A stretch of DNA of 64,000 nucleotides from Chryseobacterium populi (GCF_000282115.1 NZ_AKJY01000035.1:42184-106183), one strand, 5' to 3'. Shown: positions 15,896 to 25,264, counted from the stretch's first letter. The notes: a model not told the origin generated them from the letters alone. Numbers and translations are program-made.

Positions 15896-16549
15896 TTAAG
15901 CTAATTTCTGAGAGTCAGAAATAAACTGGGCAAGTCCGCTGTCTGTTAACGGGTGTTTTAATAAGCTCAAGATCGGAGGCAGTGGAGAAGTGATCACATC
16001 CGCACCGATTTTAGCACAGTCGATAATATGCATTGAATGACGGATAGATGCCGCTAAAATTTCAGTATCATACATATAGTTATCAAAAATTAAACGGATC
16101 TCCTGAATAAGATTTAATCCGTCTGTAGAAATATCATCCAGCCTTCCTAAGAAAGGAGAAACATAAGTAGCACCGGCCTTTGCAGCTAAAAGAGCCTGTC
16201 CAGCTGAAAAAATTAAAGTACAGTTGGTTTTGATTCCTTTATCTGAAAAATATTTTAATGCTTTGATCCCGTCTTTGATCATCGGGATCTTTACCACGAT
16301 ATTCGGGTGGATAGCTGCCAATTCTTCTCCTTCTTTGATCATTTCCTCATAAGTTGTAGAAAGCACTTCAGCAGAAATATCACCGTCTACAATCTCGCAG
16401 ATTGTTTTATAGTGATTTTTGATCGCTTCAGCACCCTGAATTCCTTCTTTGGCCATTAATGAAGGGTTGGTCGTTACACCATCTAAGATCCCAAGGTCTT
16501 TAGCTTCTTTGATTTGCTCTAAATTGGCAGTGTCAATAAAAAATTTCAT
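15896..16549 (-). CDS. Transaldolase / fructose-6-phosphate aldolase-like protein
   Basis: A 217-residue short transaldolase (TalB-subfamily length). N-terminus [31 protein letters not shown] is the family signature, and the Schiff-base Lys lies in NIVVKIPM. Transfers dihydroxyacetone units in the non-oxidative pentose phosphate pathway, or acts as fructose-6-phosphate aldolase; the two cannot be separated without active-site modelling. Single gene, cytoplasmic. A minus-strand -7 box (TATCTTTG at 16572-16579) lies 22 bases upstream. Confidence 0.92.
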   Translation of the reverse strand: MKFFIDTANLEQIKEAKDLGILDGVTTNPSLMAKEGIQGAEAIKNHYKTICEIVDGDISAEVLSTTYEEMIKEGEELAAIHPNIVVKIPMIKDGIKALKYFSDKGIKTNCTLIFSAGQALLAAKAGATYVSPFLGRLDDISTDGLNLIQEIRLIFDNYMYDTEILAASIRHSMHIIDCAKIGADVITSPLPPILSLLKHPLTDSGLAQFISDSQKLA

Positions 16550-16571
16550 TTGATTTATAGATTTATTTTTG

Positions 16572-16579
16572 CAAAGATA
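16572..16579 (-). promoter_or_regulatory. Promoter -7 element for the transaldolase gene
   Basis: TATCTTTG on the minus strand, a full TAnnTTTG match, 22 bases before the ATG. Confidence 0.6.
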
Positions 16580-16640
16580 AACATTCCTTTGCGAGTGGGA
16601 AATTTTAATTTTTTAGGAATTAGCTTTTTAATAAAGCTCA

Positions 16641-16700
16641 AAATTCCCCTTCCCTGAAGAGGTGGATTTTTGCAGAGAAAAAAGATGGGGTAGTTTAAAC
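16641..16700. repeat. Degenerate copy of a dispersed Bacteroidota intergenic repeat
   Basis: Contains ATTCCCCTTCCCTGAAGAGG, then TGGATTTTTGCAG and GATGGGGTAGTTTAAAC. This resembles the 'ATTCCCCTC...GAGGGGTGG...GGGGTGGTTT' elements scattered in Flavobacteriia genomes (recalled from knowledge, not searched). The GC-rich ends stand out against AT-rich flanks. Confidence 0.4.
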
Positions 16701-16748
16701 TCACAGACGATCTATTCTTACCCTAAGCTTCAAATAAAAACATTTTTC

Positions 16749-16756
16749 TAAATTTG
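16749..16756 (+). promoter_or_regulatory. Promoter -7 element for the YdeI-like gene
   Basis: TAAATTTG, a TAnnTTTG match, with only six bases before the ATG at 16763; suggests a leaderless mRNA. Confidence 0.55.
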
Positions 16757-16762
16757 CTTGTT

Positions 16763-17251
16763 ATGGAAAAAAACAGGTTTACAGCAAAACTTGAAATCAT
16801 TGGGATCAATCCTTTCGTATTTGTTCCTGAAGAAGTTTTACATCTTATTTTTGACTCTTCCGGAAGAATCAAAAGCCCGATTCCGGTGAAAGGTACCGTA
16901 AATGGTAAAGAATTCAGGCAAAATCTGATGAAATATTTGGGTGAATGGCGGTTATACATTAATCTGACAATGCTCAAAAATTCCCCTAAAAGAATTGGTG
17001 AAGTGATCGAAGTTTTTGTTGAATTTGACGATTCAGACAGGGCGATTCCCATTCATCCGCAATTAGAAAAAGCAATCAAAGAAAGCGAGGTTGCATTAAA
17101 GAATTTCGAAAGTCTGATCCCTTCAAGAAAATTAGAACTGATTCGATATATCAACAATCTGAAAACTGAAGCAAGCATCAATCGAAATATTGAAAAAATC
17201 ATCCGGCATTTGCAGGGGGAAACAGACTTTTTCGGAAAGAAAATCAATTAA
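16763..17251 (+). CDS. DUF1905/YdeI-OmpD-associated family protein
   Basis: A 162-residue protein. Residues about 1-90 match the DUF1905 beta domain (FVFVPEEVL, VKGTVNGKEFRQNLM); the C-terminal 60 residues match the YdeI/OmpD-associated helical domain (ALKNFESLIPSRKLELIRYINNLKTE). YdeI relatives have been linked to envelope stress and peptide tolerance in enterics; the role here is unknown. The ATG at 16763 is chosen because the in-frame TTG at 16754 lies in the promoter box. Convergent with the TPR gene, with a shared terminator. Confidence 0.85.
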   Translation: MEKNRFTAKLEIIGINPFVFVPEEVLHLIFDSSGRIKSPIPVKGTVNGKEFRQNLMKYLGEWRLYINLTMLKNSPKRIGEVIEVFVEFDDSDRAIPIHPQLEKAIKESEVALKNFESLIPSRKLELIRYINNLKTEASINRNIEKIIRHLQGETDFFGKKIN

Positions 17252-17281
17252 ATAGAGCGATGAATCCATAAAGACAATAAA

Positions 17282-17311
17282 AAATATCCGGAAAACATTT
17301 CCGGATATTTT
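17282..17311. terminator. Bidirectional terminator
   Basis: Thirteen-base stem AAATATCCGGAAA / TTTCCGGATATTT with a 3-4 base loop and T-run, between convergent genes. Confidence 0.85.
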
Positions 17312-17312
17312 T

Positions 17313-17867
17313 TTATGAATTTAAAACCTTGTTAAGCTTTATCGCATCTTGGTTGGTAGGATCATACTGTAAGGATTTAGCAATATGTTCTTTCGCCTTG
17401 GCAGGATCATTTTTCTGTTCCGCAAAAGCAAGATAGAAGTAAGCGTAAGCCAGATTTTTCTTATTTTGTTCCACTTCTTCCGGTTTTACAGTAGCAATAT
17501 ATTTTTCATAAGCAATTTTTGCATTGGCATCATCTTTAGCAGACTGATAGGCGTACGCCTGGCTGTAATATGATGGAGCCCAATCCGGTAGCAAAGCAGA
17601 TATTTTTTTCCATGTCTCCACTGCATTGGTCCAATCTGAAGCTTCCTGATAAGCTGCAGCCAGTTTTGCTAATGATTCTGTATCTTTCGGATTGGCTTCA
17701 ATTTGTTTTTTAAGGCTGTCAATAGTAGGATTGCTTCCTGTCTGGCCTGTAGCAGCCGTATTATTTGTGCTGTCTGTTTTAGTCGTTTGAGCATTCACAA
17801 AACTTACACTTCCTACCAATATTAAACCTAAAAAAAGGTTTTTAATATCAATTTTAATCATTTTCAT
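17313..17867 (-). CDS. Exported tetratricopeptide repeat protein
   Basis: A 184-residue protein with a signal peptide (KNLFLGLILVGSVSFVNAQ), a Thr/Asn-rich low-complexity linker, then about three TPR units (residues about 50-180: KDTESLAKLAAAYQEASDWTNAVETWKK, APSYYSQAYAYQSAKDDANAKIAYEKYI, AYFYLAFAEQKNDPAKAKEHIAKSL). A protein-interaction scaffold in the periplasm; the partner is unknown. The stop is next to a terminator shared with the convergent YdeI-like gene. Confidence 0.88.
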   Translation of the reverse strand: MKMIKIDIKNLFLGLILVGSVSFVNAQTTKTDSTNNTAATGQTGSNPTIDSLKKQIEANPKDTESLAKLAAAYQEASDWTNAVETWKKISALLPDWAPSYYSQAYAYQSAKDDANAKIAYEKYIATVKPEEVEQNKKNLAYAYFYLAFAEQKNDPAKAKEHIAKSLQYDPTNQDAIKLNKVLNS

Positions 17868-17990
17868 AATCTTATATTTTTCAAATTGTAAATGCTAAAA
17901 TTCAATAATAATTCCACAAAAAGTTAAATTTTAGAACCTTTAAGTTTTTTTTGAAAATATTAACGGGATTAATGTTTTTTTATCTAAATT

Positions 17991-18020
17991 TTTGATTCGT
18001 GGCGGTTTCGATTATCTTTG
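17991..18020 (+). promoter_or_regulatory. Promoter of pepE
   Basis: TTTG at 17991-17994, 18-base spacer, TATCTTTG at 18013-18020; ATG 32 bases downstream. Near-ideal match to the Bacteroidota consensus. Confidence 0.75.
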
Positions 18021-18052
18021 TATGTTACCATTTTAATCTATATAATTTTTGT

Positions 18053-18745
18053 ATGAATATCATATTAGCCTCAACTTCCACTCTTTTCGGGGGAGCATAT
18101 TTAGAATATCTGAGAGAAGAATTGATTGAACTGTATAAAGGGATCGACGAAATAATTTTTGTACCCTTTGCCCGGCCGGGCGGAATTTCCCATGAAGATT
18201 ATACCGAAAAAGCACGTTCATTTTTTGAAACAATCAATATCAGAGTAAAAGGCCTGCAGGAATATGAAGATAAAACCGAAGCTTTAAATAAGGCTGAAGG
18301 TTATTTTACGGGAGGTGGAAATACTTTTTTACTGGTTAAAACATTACATGAAGAAGGCTTAATGTCTCTTTTGAAAAAAAATGTGGAAACCGGAAAGCCT
18401 TACCTTGGATGCAGTGCAGGAAGTAATATTGGCGGTCAGAATATGAAAACAACGAATGATATGCCGATTGTGTACCCGCCAAGTTTTGAATGTATGGGAT
18501 TGGTACCTTTTAATCTAAATCCACATTATCTGGATCCTAATCCTGAGTTAAAGCATAACGGAGAAACCAGAGAAACAAGGATTAAAGAATTCCTGACCCA
18601 AAATGACCTTAAAGTAGTAGGACTTCGTGAAGGAAACTGGATCAGAAGGGTCGGAGATACCATTACCGTAGAAGGCAATGAACTGACCAGAATTTTTGAA
18701 AAAGGGAAAGAACCTTACGAAATAGAGGGCGGAAGTACATTATAA
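18053..18745 (+). CDS. pepE: Dipeptidase E (alpha-aspartyl dipeptidase, peptidase S51)
   Basis: A 230-residue cytoplasmic serine peptidase that hydrolyses N-terminal Asp from dipeptides. Signatures are MNIILASTSTLFGGAYL at the start, the nucleophile elbow GCSAGSNIGG, and PIVYPPSFECMGL followed by NLNPHYLDP, as in PepE. The ATG at 18053 is chosen because the upstream in-frame codon at 17999 lies inside the promoter spacer. Related in fold to the cyanophycinase at 60214, which is also S51. Single gene with its own promoter. Confidence 0.93.
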   Translation: MNIILASTSTLFGGAYLEYLREELIELYKGIDEIIFVPFARPGGISHEDYTEKARSFFETINIRVKGLQEYEDKTEALNKAEGYFTGGGNTFLLVKTLHEEGLMSLLKKNVETGKPYLGCSAGSNIGGQNMKTTNDMPIVYPPSFECMGLVPFNLNPHYLDPNPELKHNGETRETRIKEFLTQNDLKVVGLREGNWIRRVGDTITVEGNELTRIFEKGKEPYEIEGGSTL

Positions 18746-18864
18746 TTTATTAAACACTTGCTTATTTTATTATCTTTGATTAAGAATTGAAGTGTTTTTC
18801 AGCTTTAAACAAGTTAAAATACCCAGCCATATCAAAATATTCAAATAAAGTTTTATAATAGAAA

Positions 18865-20235
18865 ATGAAAAAAACGTTTGCCGTTCTTACGCTTTCAACA
18901 CAGATATTTTTTGCTCAGGATATTCCCCAGAAGCTTGATGCTGCTACCAAAGATCTGATGAATTCTTCAGCAGCAGTTGCATCCGGTTTATCTTTTTATG
19001 TTTCGGATGAGAATGGCAATTTTGTTTATGAGTACCAGGGAAGCAAAGGGCTTTCCACTGCTTCAACTCAGAAAATATTCACAGCCGGAGCTGTTCTGGA
19101 AACCCTGGGCAAGAATTATACCTATAAAACAACATCAGGTTATTCCGGAAGTATTTCAGGAAATGTTCTGAACGGGAACCTTTATATTTCTTCCAACGGA
19201 GATCCTACATTGGGAAGCTGGCGATATGAATCCTGTAAACCCGATACTTTTAAAAAGAAATTGATTGAAGCCGTTAAAACCTCAGGAATTGCAAAAATAT
19301 CAGGCGACCTGATTGTTGATGATTCTTATTTTGACCATCAGACGATACCGGGAGGATGGCCATGGGATGATCTTGGAAATTATTACGGAGCGGGAGTCTG
19401 GGGTGTAAACTGGAGGGAAAATCAGTTTGATATTAATATTAACGGGAAAGATTTTAAAAGTTTTTCCTATCCTCTGGAAGGCGTGAAGTGGCTTAATGAT
19501 CTTAAAACCGGCGGAAACTCAGATCAAAGTCTGATTTTCACAGCACCTCATTCTGATATTGCATTAATCAACGGAACTTTACCGGCAGGAAAAATGGTCA
19601 CTGTTTCCGGATCAGTTCCCAATCCTCCACTGCAACTGGGAATGGAAGTAAAACAATGGCTGAAAGAATCGGGAATTGATTTTTCAGGAAAAGTGCTTAC
19701 CTCTTCACAATTGGAAATAGAAGACGGAAAATGGGAAGCCCCGAAAAATAATATTATATTTACTTTTGAGTCACCTACTTTAGATAAGATCGTTTACTGG
19801 TTTTTAAGAAAAAGCATCAACCTTTATGGGGAAACTTTCATCAAAACTTTAGGTAAAGAGAAGAAAGGAGATCCGAGCTTTAAAAGCGGAGTTGCCTATC
19901 TGAAGGAATTCTGGAAATCAAAAGGCATAAATCCCCATATGATCAATTTTGCAGACGGAAGCGGGCTTTCACCACAGAATTATGTTTCTGCTAAAGCGGA
20001 AGTTCAGGCTTTGCTGTATGCCAAAAAACAATCCTGGTTTGAGGCTTATTATGACGGTTTTCCGACCCAGGATAACGGGATGAAAATGAAAAGCGGAACC
20101 ATGCGGGATACAAAATCCTTTGCCGGTTTTCATACGTCAAAAGAAGGCCGGAAATATGTGTTTTCCATTATTATCAACAATTACCAGGGAAACGGAAATG
20201 AAGAGCTGCAAAAGATTCTGAATGTTTTAAAATAA
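18865..20235 (+). CDS. dacB: D-alanyl-D-alanine carboxypeptidase/endopeptidase (PBP4, S13)
   Basis: A 456-residue periplasmic penicillin-binding protein of class C. It has a short signal peptide ending near FFAQD, the SxxK nucleophile motif STQK at residues 67-70, an SGLS-type second motif (DGSGLSPQN) and the C-terminal KSGT motif (MKSGTMRD). It trims or cleaves peptidoglycan cross-links. The length and motif spacing fit DacB. Followed 6 bp later by a histidine kinase gene, so probably cotranscribed, which links cell-wall turnover with sensing. Confidence 0.93.
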   Translation: MKKTFAVLTLSTQIFFAQDIPQKLDAATKDLMNSSAAVASGLSFYVSDENGNFVYEYQGSKGLSTASTQKIFTAGAVLETLGKNYTYKTTSGYSGSISGNVLNGNLYISSNGDPTLGSWRYESCKPDTFKKKLIEAVKTSGIAKISGDLIVDDSYFDHQTIPGGWPWDDLGNYYGAGVWGVNWRENQFDININGKDFKSFSYPLEGVKWLNDLKTGGNSDQSLIFTAPHSDIALINGTLPAGKMVTVSGSVPNPPLQLGMEVKQWLKESGIDFSGKVLTSSQLEIEDGKWEAPKNNIIFTFESPTLDKIVYWFLRKSINLYGETFIKTLGKEKKGDPSFKSGVAYLKEFWKSKGINPHMINFADGSGLSPQNYVSAKAEVQALLYAKKQSWFEAYYDGFPTQDNGMKMKSGTMRDTKSFAGFHTSKEGRKYVFSIIINNYQGNGNEELQKILNVLK

Positions 20236-20241
20236 ATTTTA

Positions 20242-21411
20242 ATGAAAAATCGTCCGTTTTTATCAAGGATAAATAATTGGTTTGTATTTACATTACTTAC
20301 TGTAATTGTGGCAGCTCTGATTGTTTCATCCAATATTCTCATTAAAAACTTAAGACAGAAAGAAGCCGAAAGAATAAAAGTCTTTGCTACAGCAATCAAA
20401 ATTTTACAGGATAACCAGCAGAAAAGCTCTGAAACCCAGGATTTATTGTTTGCCATCCTTACAGAGAATGACCAGATTCCGTCGATTTTAACGGATGAAA
20501 ATAAACAGCCTTTTATATTTGACGGAAGCTCACGTAATATTTCACAGGAAATATTGAATAATCCTCTGGAGCTGAGAAAATTAATCACTAAAATGGAAAG
20601 CAATTATGAGCCGTTTGAAATTGAAGTGGCTAATGGAAAAAAACAGCTTGTTTTTTATGATAACTCAGCATTGCTCAATAACTTAAGATACTATCCTTAT
20701 TTTTTAGGCTTACTTGTTTTTTCGTACTTTCTATTTTCATTCTGGTTTTTAAGAACGATCAAAAAAACGGATGAAGGTTATTTATGGGCCGGTCTGGCCA
20801 AGGAAACTGCCCATCAGATCGGAACACCTTTGTCTTCAATGATCGGCTGGATGGAAATCATGAAGCTGGAAAATCCGGATTCTGAAGGCGTACATGAAAT
20901 TGAAAAAGATATTGAAAGATTAAGAACCATTTCCGAAAGATTTTCAAAAATAGGCTCTGTTCCTGAACTGAACGATATGAATTTCAATGAAACCATTCAG
21001 GAGAATTACAATTATTTAAAGACCAGGATTTCAAGGAAAATAAATTTCAGCTTACATCTCCCTACCTATGATATTCTGGTTCCACACAACAGGATCCTGA
21101 TGAGCTGGGTGATTGAAAACCTGGTTAAAAATGCTGTAGATGCCATGAAAGGAGAAGGGATATTGCAAATGTATGTTTTCGAAAGGAATAAAAATATCCT
21201 GATCGAAGTAAAAGATACCGGAAGCGGAATGACCAAACAACAGTCAAGGAATGCGTTTAAGCCAGGTTATTCCACTAAAAAGCGGGGTTGGGGTCTGGGG
21301 CTTTCTCTTGCCAAAAGAGTGATACAGGAATACCATAACGGAGATATAAAAATTTCACAGACCGAAATAGGAAAGGGGACAACCTTCAGAATAATTATCA
21401 GAAAAGCTTAA
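20242..21411 (+). CDS. Sensor histidine kinase
   Basis: A 389-residue kinase with two membrane helices (about residues 13-32 and 156-172) bracketing a periplasmic sensor of about 120 residues. The H-box is ETAHQIGTPLSSM with phospho-His191, followed by the N-box ENLVKNAVDAM, the G1 box VKDTGSGM and the G2 region GWGLGLSLAKRVI. Autophosphorylates and passes phosphate to a response regulator, which is not encoded next to it (orphan kinase). Six bp after dacB, so an envelope signal is plausible. The variant H-box, with Gly-Thr-Pro after the His, is common in Bacteroidota. Confidence 0.92.
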   Translation: MKNRPFLSRINNWFVFTLLTVIVAALIVSSNILIKNLRQKEAERIKVFATAIKILQDNQQKSSETQDLLFAILTENDQIPSILTDENKQPFIFDGSSRNISQEILNNPLELRKLITKMESNYEPFEIEVANGKKQLVFYDNSALLNNLRYYPYFLGLLVFSYFLFSFWFLRTIKKTDEGYLWAGLAKETAHQIGTPLSSMIGWMEIMKLENPDSEGVHEIEKDIERLRTISERFSKIGSVPELNDMNFNETIQENYNYLKTRISRKINFSLHLPTYDILVPHNRILMSWVIENLVKNAVDAMKGEGILQMYVFERNKNILIEVKDTGSGMTKQQSRNAFKPGYSTKKRGWGLGLSLAKRVIQEYHNGDIKISQTEIGKGTTFRIIIRKA

Positions 21412-21412
21412 A

Positions 21413-21440
21413 GTCATTGCGAGCGAAGCGAAGCAATGAC
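21413..21440. repeat. REP-like palindromic element
   Basis: GTCATTGC ... GCAATGAC arms around a GC-rich centre GAGCGAAGCGAA. This motif type is known as a dispersed intergenic palindrome in several bacterial groups including Chryseobacterium (from memory). It starts 1 bp after the kinase stop. Confidence 0.6.
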
Positions 21441-21452
21441 GTGAAAAGCAAA

Positions 21453-21479
21453 AAAAGCGAGGGTACTTTCCTCGCTTTT
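21453..21479. terminator. Terminator between convergent genes
   Basis: Ten-base stem AAAAGCGAGG / CCTCGCTTTT with a 7-base loop, with A and T runs for both directions. Confidence 0.8.
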
Positions 21480-21485
21480 CTTATT

Positions 21486-23342
21486 TTATTTCTTACCGGT
21501 TAGCCACTTGTCCTGCAGCTTTTGTTCTGCCGGAGTTGGATTGGCCTTGTATTGTAGTGTTTCTACAGAAAGCTTATCCAGGATGGCTTTTCCTTTAAGC
21601 TCTACTTTGTCCGTTTTGTTGCCATTTTTTCTTAAAACAACAACCGTAACATTTTGCCCGTCCTTAATTGTTTTGGTGTAGTTGATAAATTCCTGAACAT
21701 TTTGAATATTGATGGTTTTTCCGTCTAATGAAAAGATTTCATCGGTGATTTTAAAGCCAATGCTTTTTGCAAAAGGTGATAAAGCTGAGCTCTCATCAAA
21801 AATAAATGTATTGTTCTTATCATTGTATCCTGTTTGATTAGGATCTTTAATAAACCAGAAAATAGGCGGTGTATCCTTCTTAGTCATTTCCACACCTACC
21901 TGGTTAAGATATTCTGCGTATGGAGTAGGCTGGTTTCCTGCAATATATTTATTATAGAAATCTTTTACCTGAGGATATCCGGTAACCGTTACCAATTCAT
22001 CAATAAGCTTATCATCTTTGAAAGGCTTGTTTTCCCCGAATCTCTGAGACAGTTTTCTGATCATATCCCTGTAACCCATTTCACCGTTGGAAAGTTTTCT
22101 TAATTCAATATCCAGGCACATGGCAAGAAGGGCTCCCTTTTCGTAAACGTTTCTGTACTGGTCTTTATATTGATCAAGCAAAACATTTTTACTCATCACC
22201 GTAAACGGCATGGTATCATCATAGTTTTTGGAGTTGGTAATTTTTTCGTTGATTCTTTTTAAGAACTCATTTTTGTCAATTAAACCTTCCTGGATCTGAA
22301 ATAGATTGGCAAAATACTCTGTTCCGCCTTCATACATCCAAAGATGTTGTGACATCTTGGGATCTGCATAATCAAAATAATGGATCTCCTCAGAATGGGT
22401 TTTCAAAGGATTAACCGTATGGAAAAACTCATGTGAAACTACATCTGTTATTGTTTTGTCGATAGCTTCTTTAGGCATCATTTCCGGTAAAACCACACTG
22501 GTGGATTCGTGGTGCTCCAGAGCTCCGAAACCTTTGATCCTTGGCCCGTCTGCACCTGCAAGATAAAGCATGATTGCATATTTCTTGTTGGTATTCATAT
22601 CACCCAGGAATTTCTTCTGGGCAACCACCATTTTTTCCAGATTATCTTTAAAATCGGCAGCTTTATATTTTCCGGACGGCGAATATACTCCTAAAACCAG
22701 ATCCATACCTCCTGCATTGAATGTGATATAATCAGGCTTGGTATACATCAGCGGAGAATCCGTTACTTTAGCATAATTAGCCAAAGTATAAGTATCTGTT
22801 GACTCAGATTTGTCCTGATCTACAAGTGCGGTAGTTCCATAAAAACCAGTTGGTTTCTGAATGATCAACTGGTAAGGGACATCCTGCATATTATCAATAT
22901 ATCCGATGAAACCGTGGGTATTGATTAAATAAATCTTACCCGCTTCAATATCAGTTCCTGATGGGGAAAATACAGCTTTATGCTTGTCATTATCCATTTC
23001 ATCATCAAAACTGTCGTTCACCAGATAGGTAATTTTAGTCAGATCTTTAGCATTCTTAAGAGAATAAGAATTGTCATTGATCTTCGTGAAAGCTAATTCT
23101 TTCCCTTTATTATCAAGAAATTTTATGCCTTCTACAAATCTCCCGTAATCATCTACAGAATAAGTTCCGGGAACTGTCTTTGGAAAATGGAACTTTATAT
23201 CACCGGATTTCATTTTTGGGAATTCCATGGTAACAGCAACTTTATCGTCTTTTACATTCACCAGATCAATATTGGTTTTAATAGACTGCGCATGAATAAA
23301 AGCAGCTGTTAAAATCCCTAAGCTTAGTGTTATTTTTTTCAT
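21486..23342 (-). CDS. M61 family metallopeptidase (glycyl aminopeptidase type) with PDZ domain
   Basis: A 618-residue exported peptidase: signal peptide (LSLGILTAAFIHAQ), N-terminal beta domain, thermolysin-like catalytic domain with HEFFH at residues 304-308 and the downstream WMYEGGTEYFANL supplying the third zinc ligand Glu, then a PDZ domain (SPFAKSIGFKITDEIFSLDGKTI) near the C-terminus. Removes N-terminal residues, typically Gly or Ala, from peptides in the periplasm. Full length for the family. Single gene; the next peptidase gene (M1) is upstream on the same strand, about 270 bp away. Confidence 0.93.
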   Translation of the reverse strand: MKKITLSLGILTAAFIHAQSIKTNIDLVNVKDDKVAVTMEFPKMKSGDIKFHFPKTVPGTYSVDDYGRFVEGIKFLDNKGKELAFTKINDNSYSLKNAKDLTKITYLVNDSFDDEMDNDKHKAVFSPSGTDIEAGKIYLINTHGFIGYIDNMQDVPYQLIIQKPTGFYGTTALVDQDKSESTDTYTLANYAKVTDSPLMYTKPDYITFNAGGMDLVLGVYSPSGKYKAADFKDNLEKMVVAQKKFLGDMNTNKKYAIMLYLAGADGPRIKGFGALEHHESTSVVLPEMMPKEAIDKTITDVVSHEFFHTVNPLKTHSEEIHYFDYADPKMSQHLWMYEGGTEYFANLFQIQEGLIDKNEFLKRINEKITNSKNYDDTMPFTVMSKNVLLDQYKDQYRNVYEKGALLAMCLDIELRKLSNGEMGYRDMIRKLSQRFGENKPFKDDKLIDELVTVTGYPQVKDFYNKYIAGNQPTPYAEYLNQVGVEMTKKDTPPIFWFIKDPNQTGYNDKNNTFIFDESSALSPFAKSIGFKITDEIFSLDGKTINIQNVQEFINYTKTIKDGQNVTVVVLRKNGNKTDKVELKGKAILDKLSVETLQYKANPTPAEQKLQDKWLTGKK

Positions 23343-23454
23343 TGAGTTTGATTTATATAAATAGTTGTCATAAAAATCATTTTGTTACGAAGAAATGTAT
23401 TAAACTTTTCTTAAAATTAAAATAAGGATAATTGTGAAACTTTATAAAAAGTAA

Positions 23455-23469
23455 AACGGCAAAGCCGTT
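23455..23469. repeat. Short hairpin in the M61-M1 gap
   Basis: AACGGC-AAA-GCCGTT, 6-bp stem. The rest of the gap (23343-23611) is AT-rich with a loosely repeated pattern (TTTCAGCAATTTTACAG and relatives, 23530-23600) of no known function. Confidence 0.5.
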
Positions 23470-23611
23470 AAAGGGTAAATGGCATCATAAAACCAAAATA
23501 TAAATCTTTTTTATATTTTTATCTTAATTTTCCGGCAATTCTACGTTTCAGCAATTTTACAGTTTCATAGTTTCGCAATTTGCGATTCAGCCTTTCAGCT
23601 TTTTCGCCTAT

Positions 23612-25243
23612 TTACTGTACCTTCTTATAATTGATATAATAATTTTTATTAAACGTTGCAGGGTTTCCTTTCTTCAGTTTTACCGTTTGCCAGCTTTCAG
23701 TTGGATTAATGGTTTCCTCGTTGTCTATCCTGATCGGAAGTTTAAAGTTTTTAACCACATTGGTATATCTGTATTGTAAAGTTTCTCCTTTTTGAGAATA
23801 CTCCAGTGTTGGAATCTTAGTGGTTCTTAAATACTGGTTGAATAAACTTGAAAAGTCGATTCCTGATTTTGAGGAAATATAATTTTCAACCTGTTCTGTT
23901 GTTACGGTCTGATGGTAGAAATCTTTATTAAGCCCTCTTAAAATCTGTCTGAATTTATCGTCATTGTTGATCACCTGTCTGATGGTATGAAGCATGCTTG
24001 CCCCTTTAGTGTACATATCACCACTTCCTTCGTTTCTTACGCCGTATTTTCCGATAATGGGAATATCGTTGCTGATGTTGCGATGGATTCCTTGTGCATA
24101 AATATCTGCAGATTTTTTATCCATATATTTTTCCGTAAAAAGAACCTCAGAATACATCGTGAAGCCTTCGTGAACCCACATATCTGCCTGGTCTTTTGCT
24201 GTGATATTATTGGCAAACCATTCATGTCCGCTTTCGTGGATGATGATGTAATCCCAGTTTAAGCCGATTCCCGTTCCTGAAAGATCGGAACCGAGATATC
24301 CGTTCATATATTTGTTTCCGTACGCTACGTTGCTTTGATGCTCCATTCCTAAATAAGGGGAATCTACAAGCTTATAAGAGTCTTCATAAAAAGGATAAGG
24401 GCCAAACCAATATTCAAATGCAGAAAGCATTGGTTTTACCTGCTGGAACTGTTTTTTAGCCTTATCTAAATTATAATCCAGAACCCAGTAATCTAAATCC
24501 AGATTTCCTTTTTCCCCTTTAAAAGTATCCTTGAAATTCACATATTTTCCGATATTCGGAATGATAGAGTAGGCATTGATCGGGTTTTTAACCTGCCATG
24601 TGAAAATATTTTTATCATTTTCCGTTTTCTTGTCGATCAGCTTTCCGTTTCCTACGCCCACAAGGTCTTTTGGAGTAATGATTTTCATGATAATGCCATT
24701 ATCGGGCTCATCGCTCCAGATATCTTTTGTCGGAAGCCATATAGATGCTCCGATTCCTTCATCAGCAACACTCATCCACGGATTTCCGTTATCATCTTTT
24801 GTGAAAACCCAGCCTCCGTCCCAGGGCGCACGTTTGGCAATAACAGGGTTCCCGGAATAAGCGACATCAATCGTATGCTTTTCTCCTTTTTTGAAGGCTT
24901 TTTTTGCTGTAATAAAAATGAAATCACCATCTTGTTTATATTCGGCGATCGGGAAACTGCCTTCTACCTTATCTGCTCTCATCGGTTTTTGCAGGTCGAT
25001 CTGGAAAACAGGATTGGTAATATCTTTTATAATTTCAAAGCTGATGGTGTTATTTCCTTTTATACTTTTCTGTTCAAAATTCGGTTCTACAGACAGTTCA
25101 TATTTTTTTACATCCCAGAAATTCCGGAATTTGGTATTGGAGCCTTTTAAAGTATCCTGCTTGGTAAAAGCCTGAGGTTTTTCAAAGAATTGCCCGAAAA
25201 CAAGTCCCGATGCAAACAGAAGGGTATAGGTCAGTTTTTTCAT
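23612..25243 (-). CDS. M1 family metallopeptidase
   Basis: A 543-residue exported aminopeptidase. Signal peptide (KLTYTLLFASGLVFGQ), N-terminal beta-sandwich, then the catalytic domain with substrate-binding GMEHQSN (equivalent of GAMEN) and the zinc motif HESGH at residues 336-340. This is followed by Glu359 in MWVHEGF, exactly the HExxH-x18-E spacing of gluzincins. The C-terminal helical ARM domain of longer M1 enzymes is absent, as in leukotriene-A4-hydrolase-like short forms in Bacteroidota. It probably digests peptides outside the cytoplasm. A -7 box (TATTTTTG on the minus strand, 25265-25272) precedes it. Confidence 0.94.
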   Translation of the reverse strand: MKKLTYTLLFASGLVFGQFFEKPQAFTKQDTLKGSNTKFRNFWDVKKYELSVEPNFEQKSIKGNNTISFEIIKDITNPVFQIDLQKPMRADKVEGSFPIAEYKQDGDFIFITAKKAFKKGEKHTIDVAYSGNPVIAKRAPWDGGWVFTKDDNGNPWMSVADEGIGASIWLPTKDIWSDEPDNGIIMKIITPKDLVGVGNGKLIDKKTENDKNIFTWQVKNPINAYSIIPNIGKYVNFKDTFKGEKGNLDLDYWVLDYNLDKAKKQFQQVKPMLSAFEYWFGPYPFYEDSYKLVDSPYLGMEHQSNVAYGNKYMNGYLGSDLSGTGIGLNWDYIIIHESGHEWFANNITAKDQADMWVHEGFTMYSEVLFTEKYMDKKSADIYAQGIHRNISNDIPIIGKYGVRNEGSGDMYTKGASMLHTIRQVINNDDKFRQILRGLNKDFYHQTVTTEQVENYISSKSGIDFSSLFNQYLRTTKIPTLEYSQKGETLQYRYTNVVKNFKLPIRIDNEETINPTESWQTVKLKKGNPATFNKNYYINYKKVQ

Positions 25244-25264
25244 TTGAAATTAAATTAATCTATC

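Noticed and set aside
23530..23600. Loosely repeated TTTCAGCAATTTT-like segments
   Set aside because: Units differ in length and sequence; no array or palindrome could be defined, and it is not a CRISPR array.
24576..25175. Several plus-strand open frames of 90-94 codons opposite the M1 peptidase
   Set aside because: They are shadows of the conserved M1 reading frame on the other strand, with no start signals or family matches.
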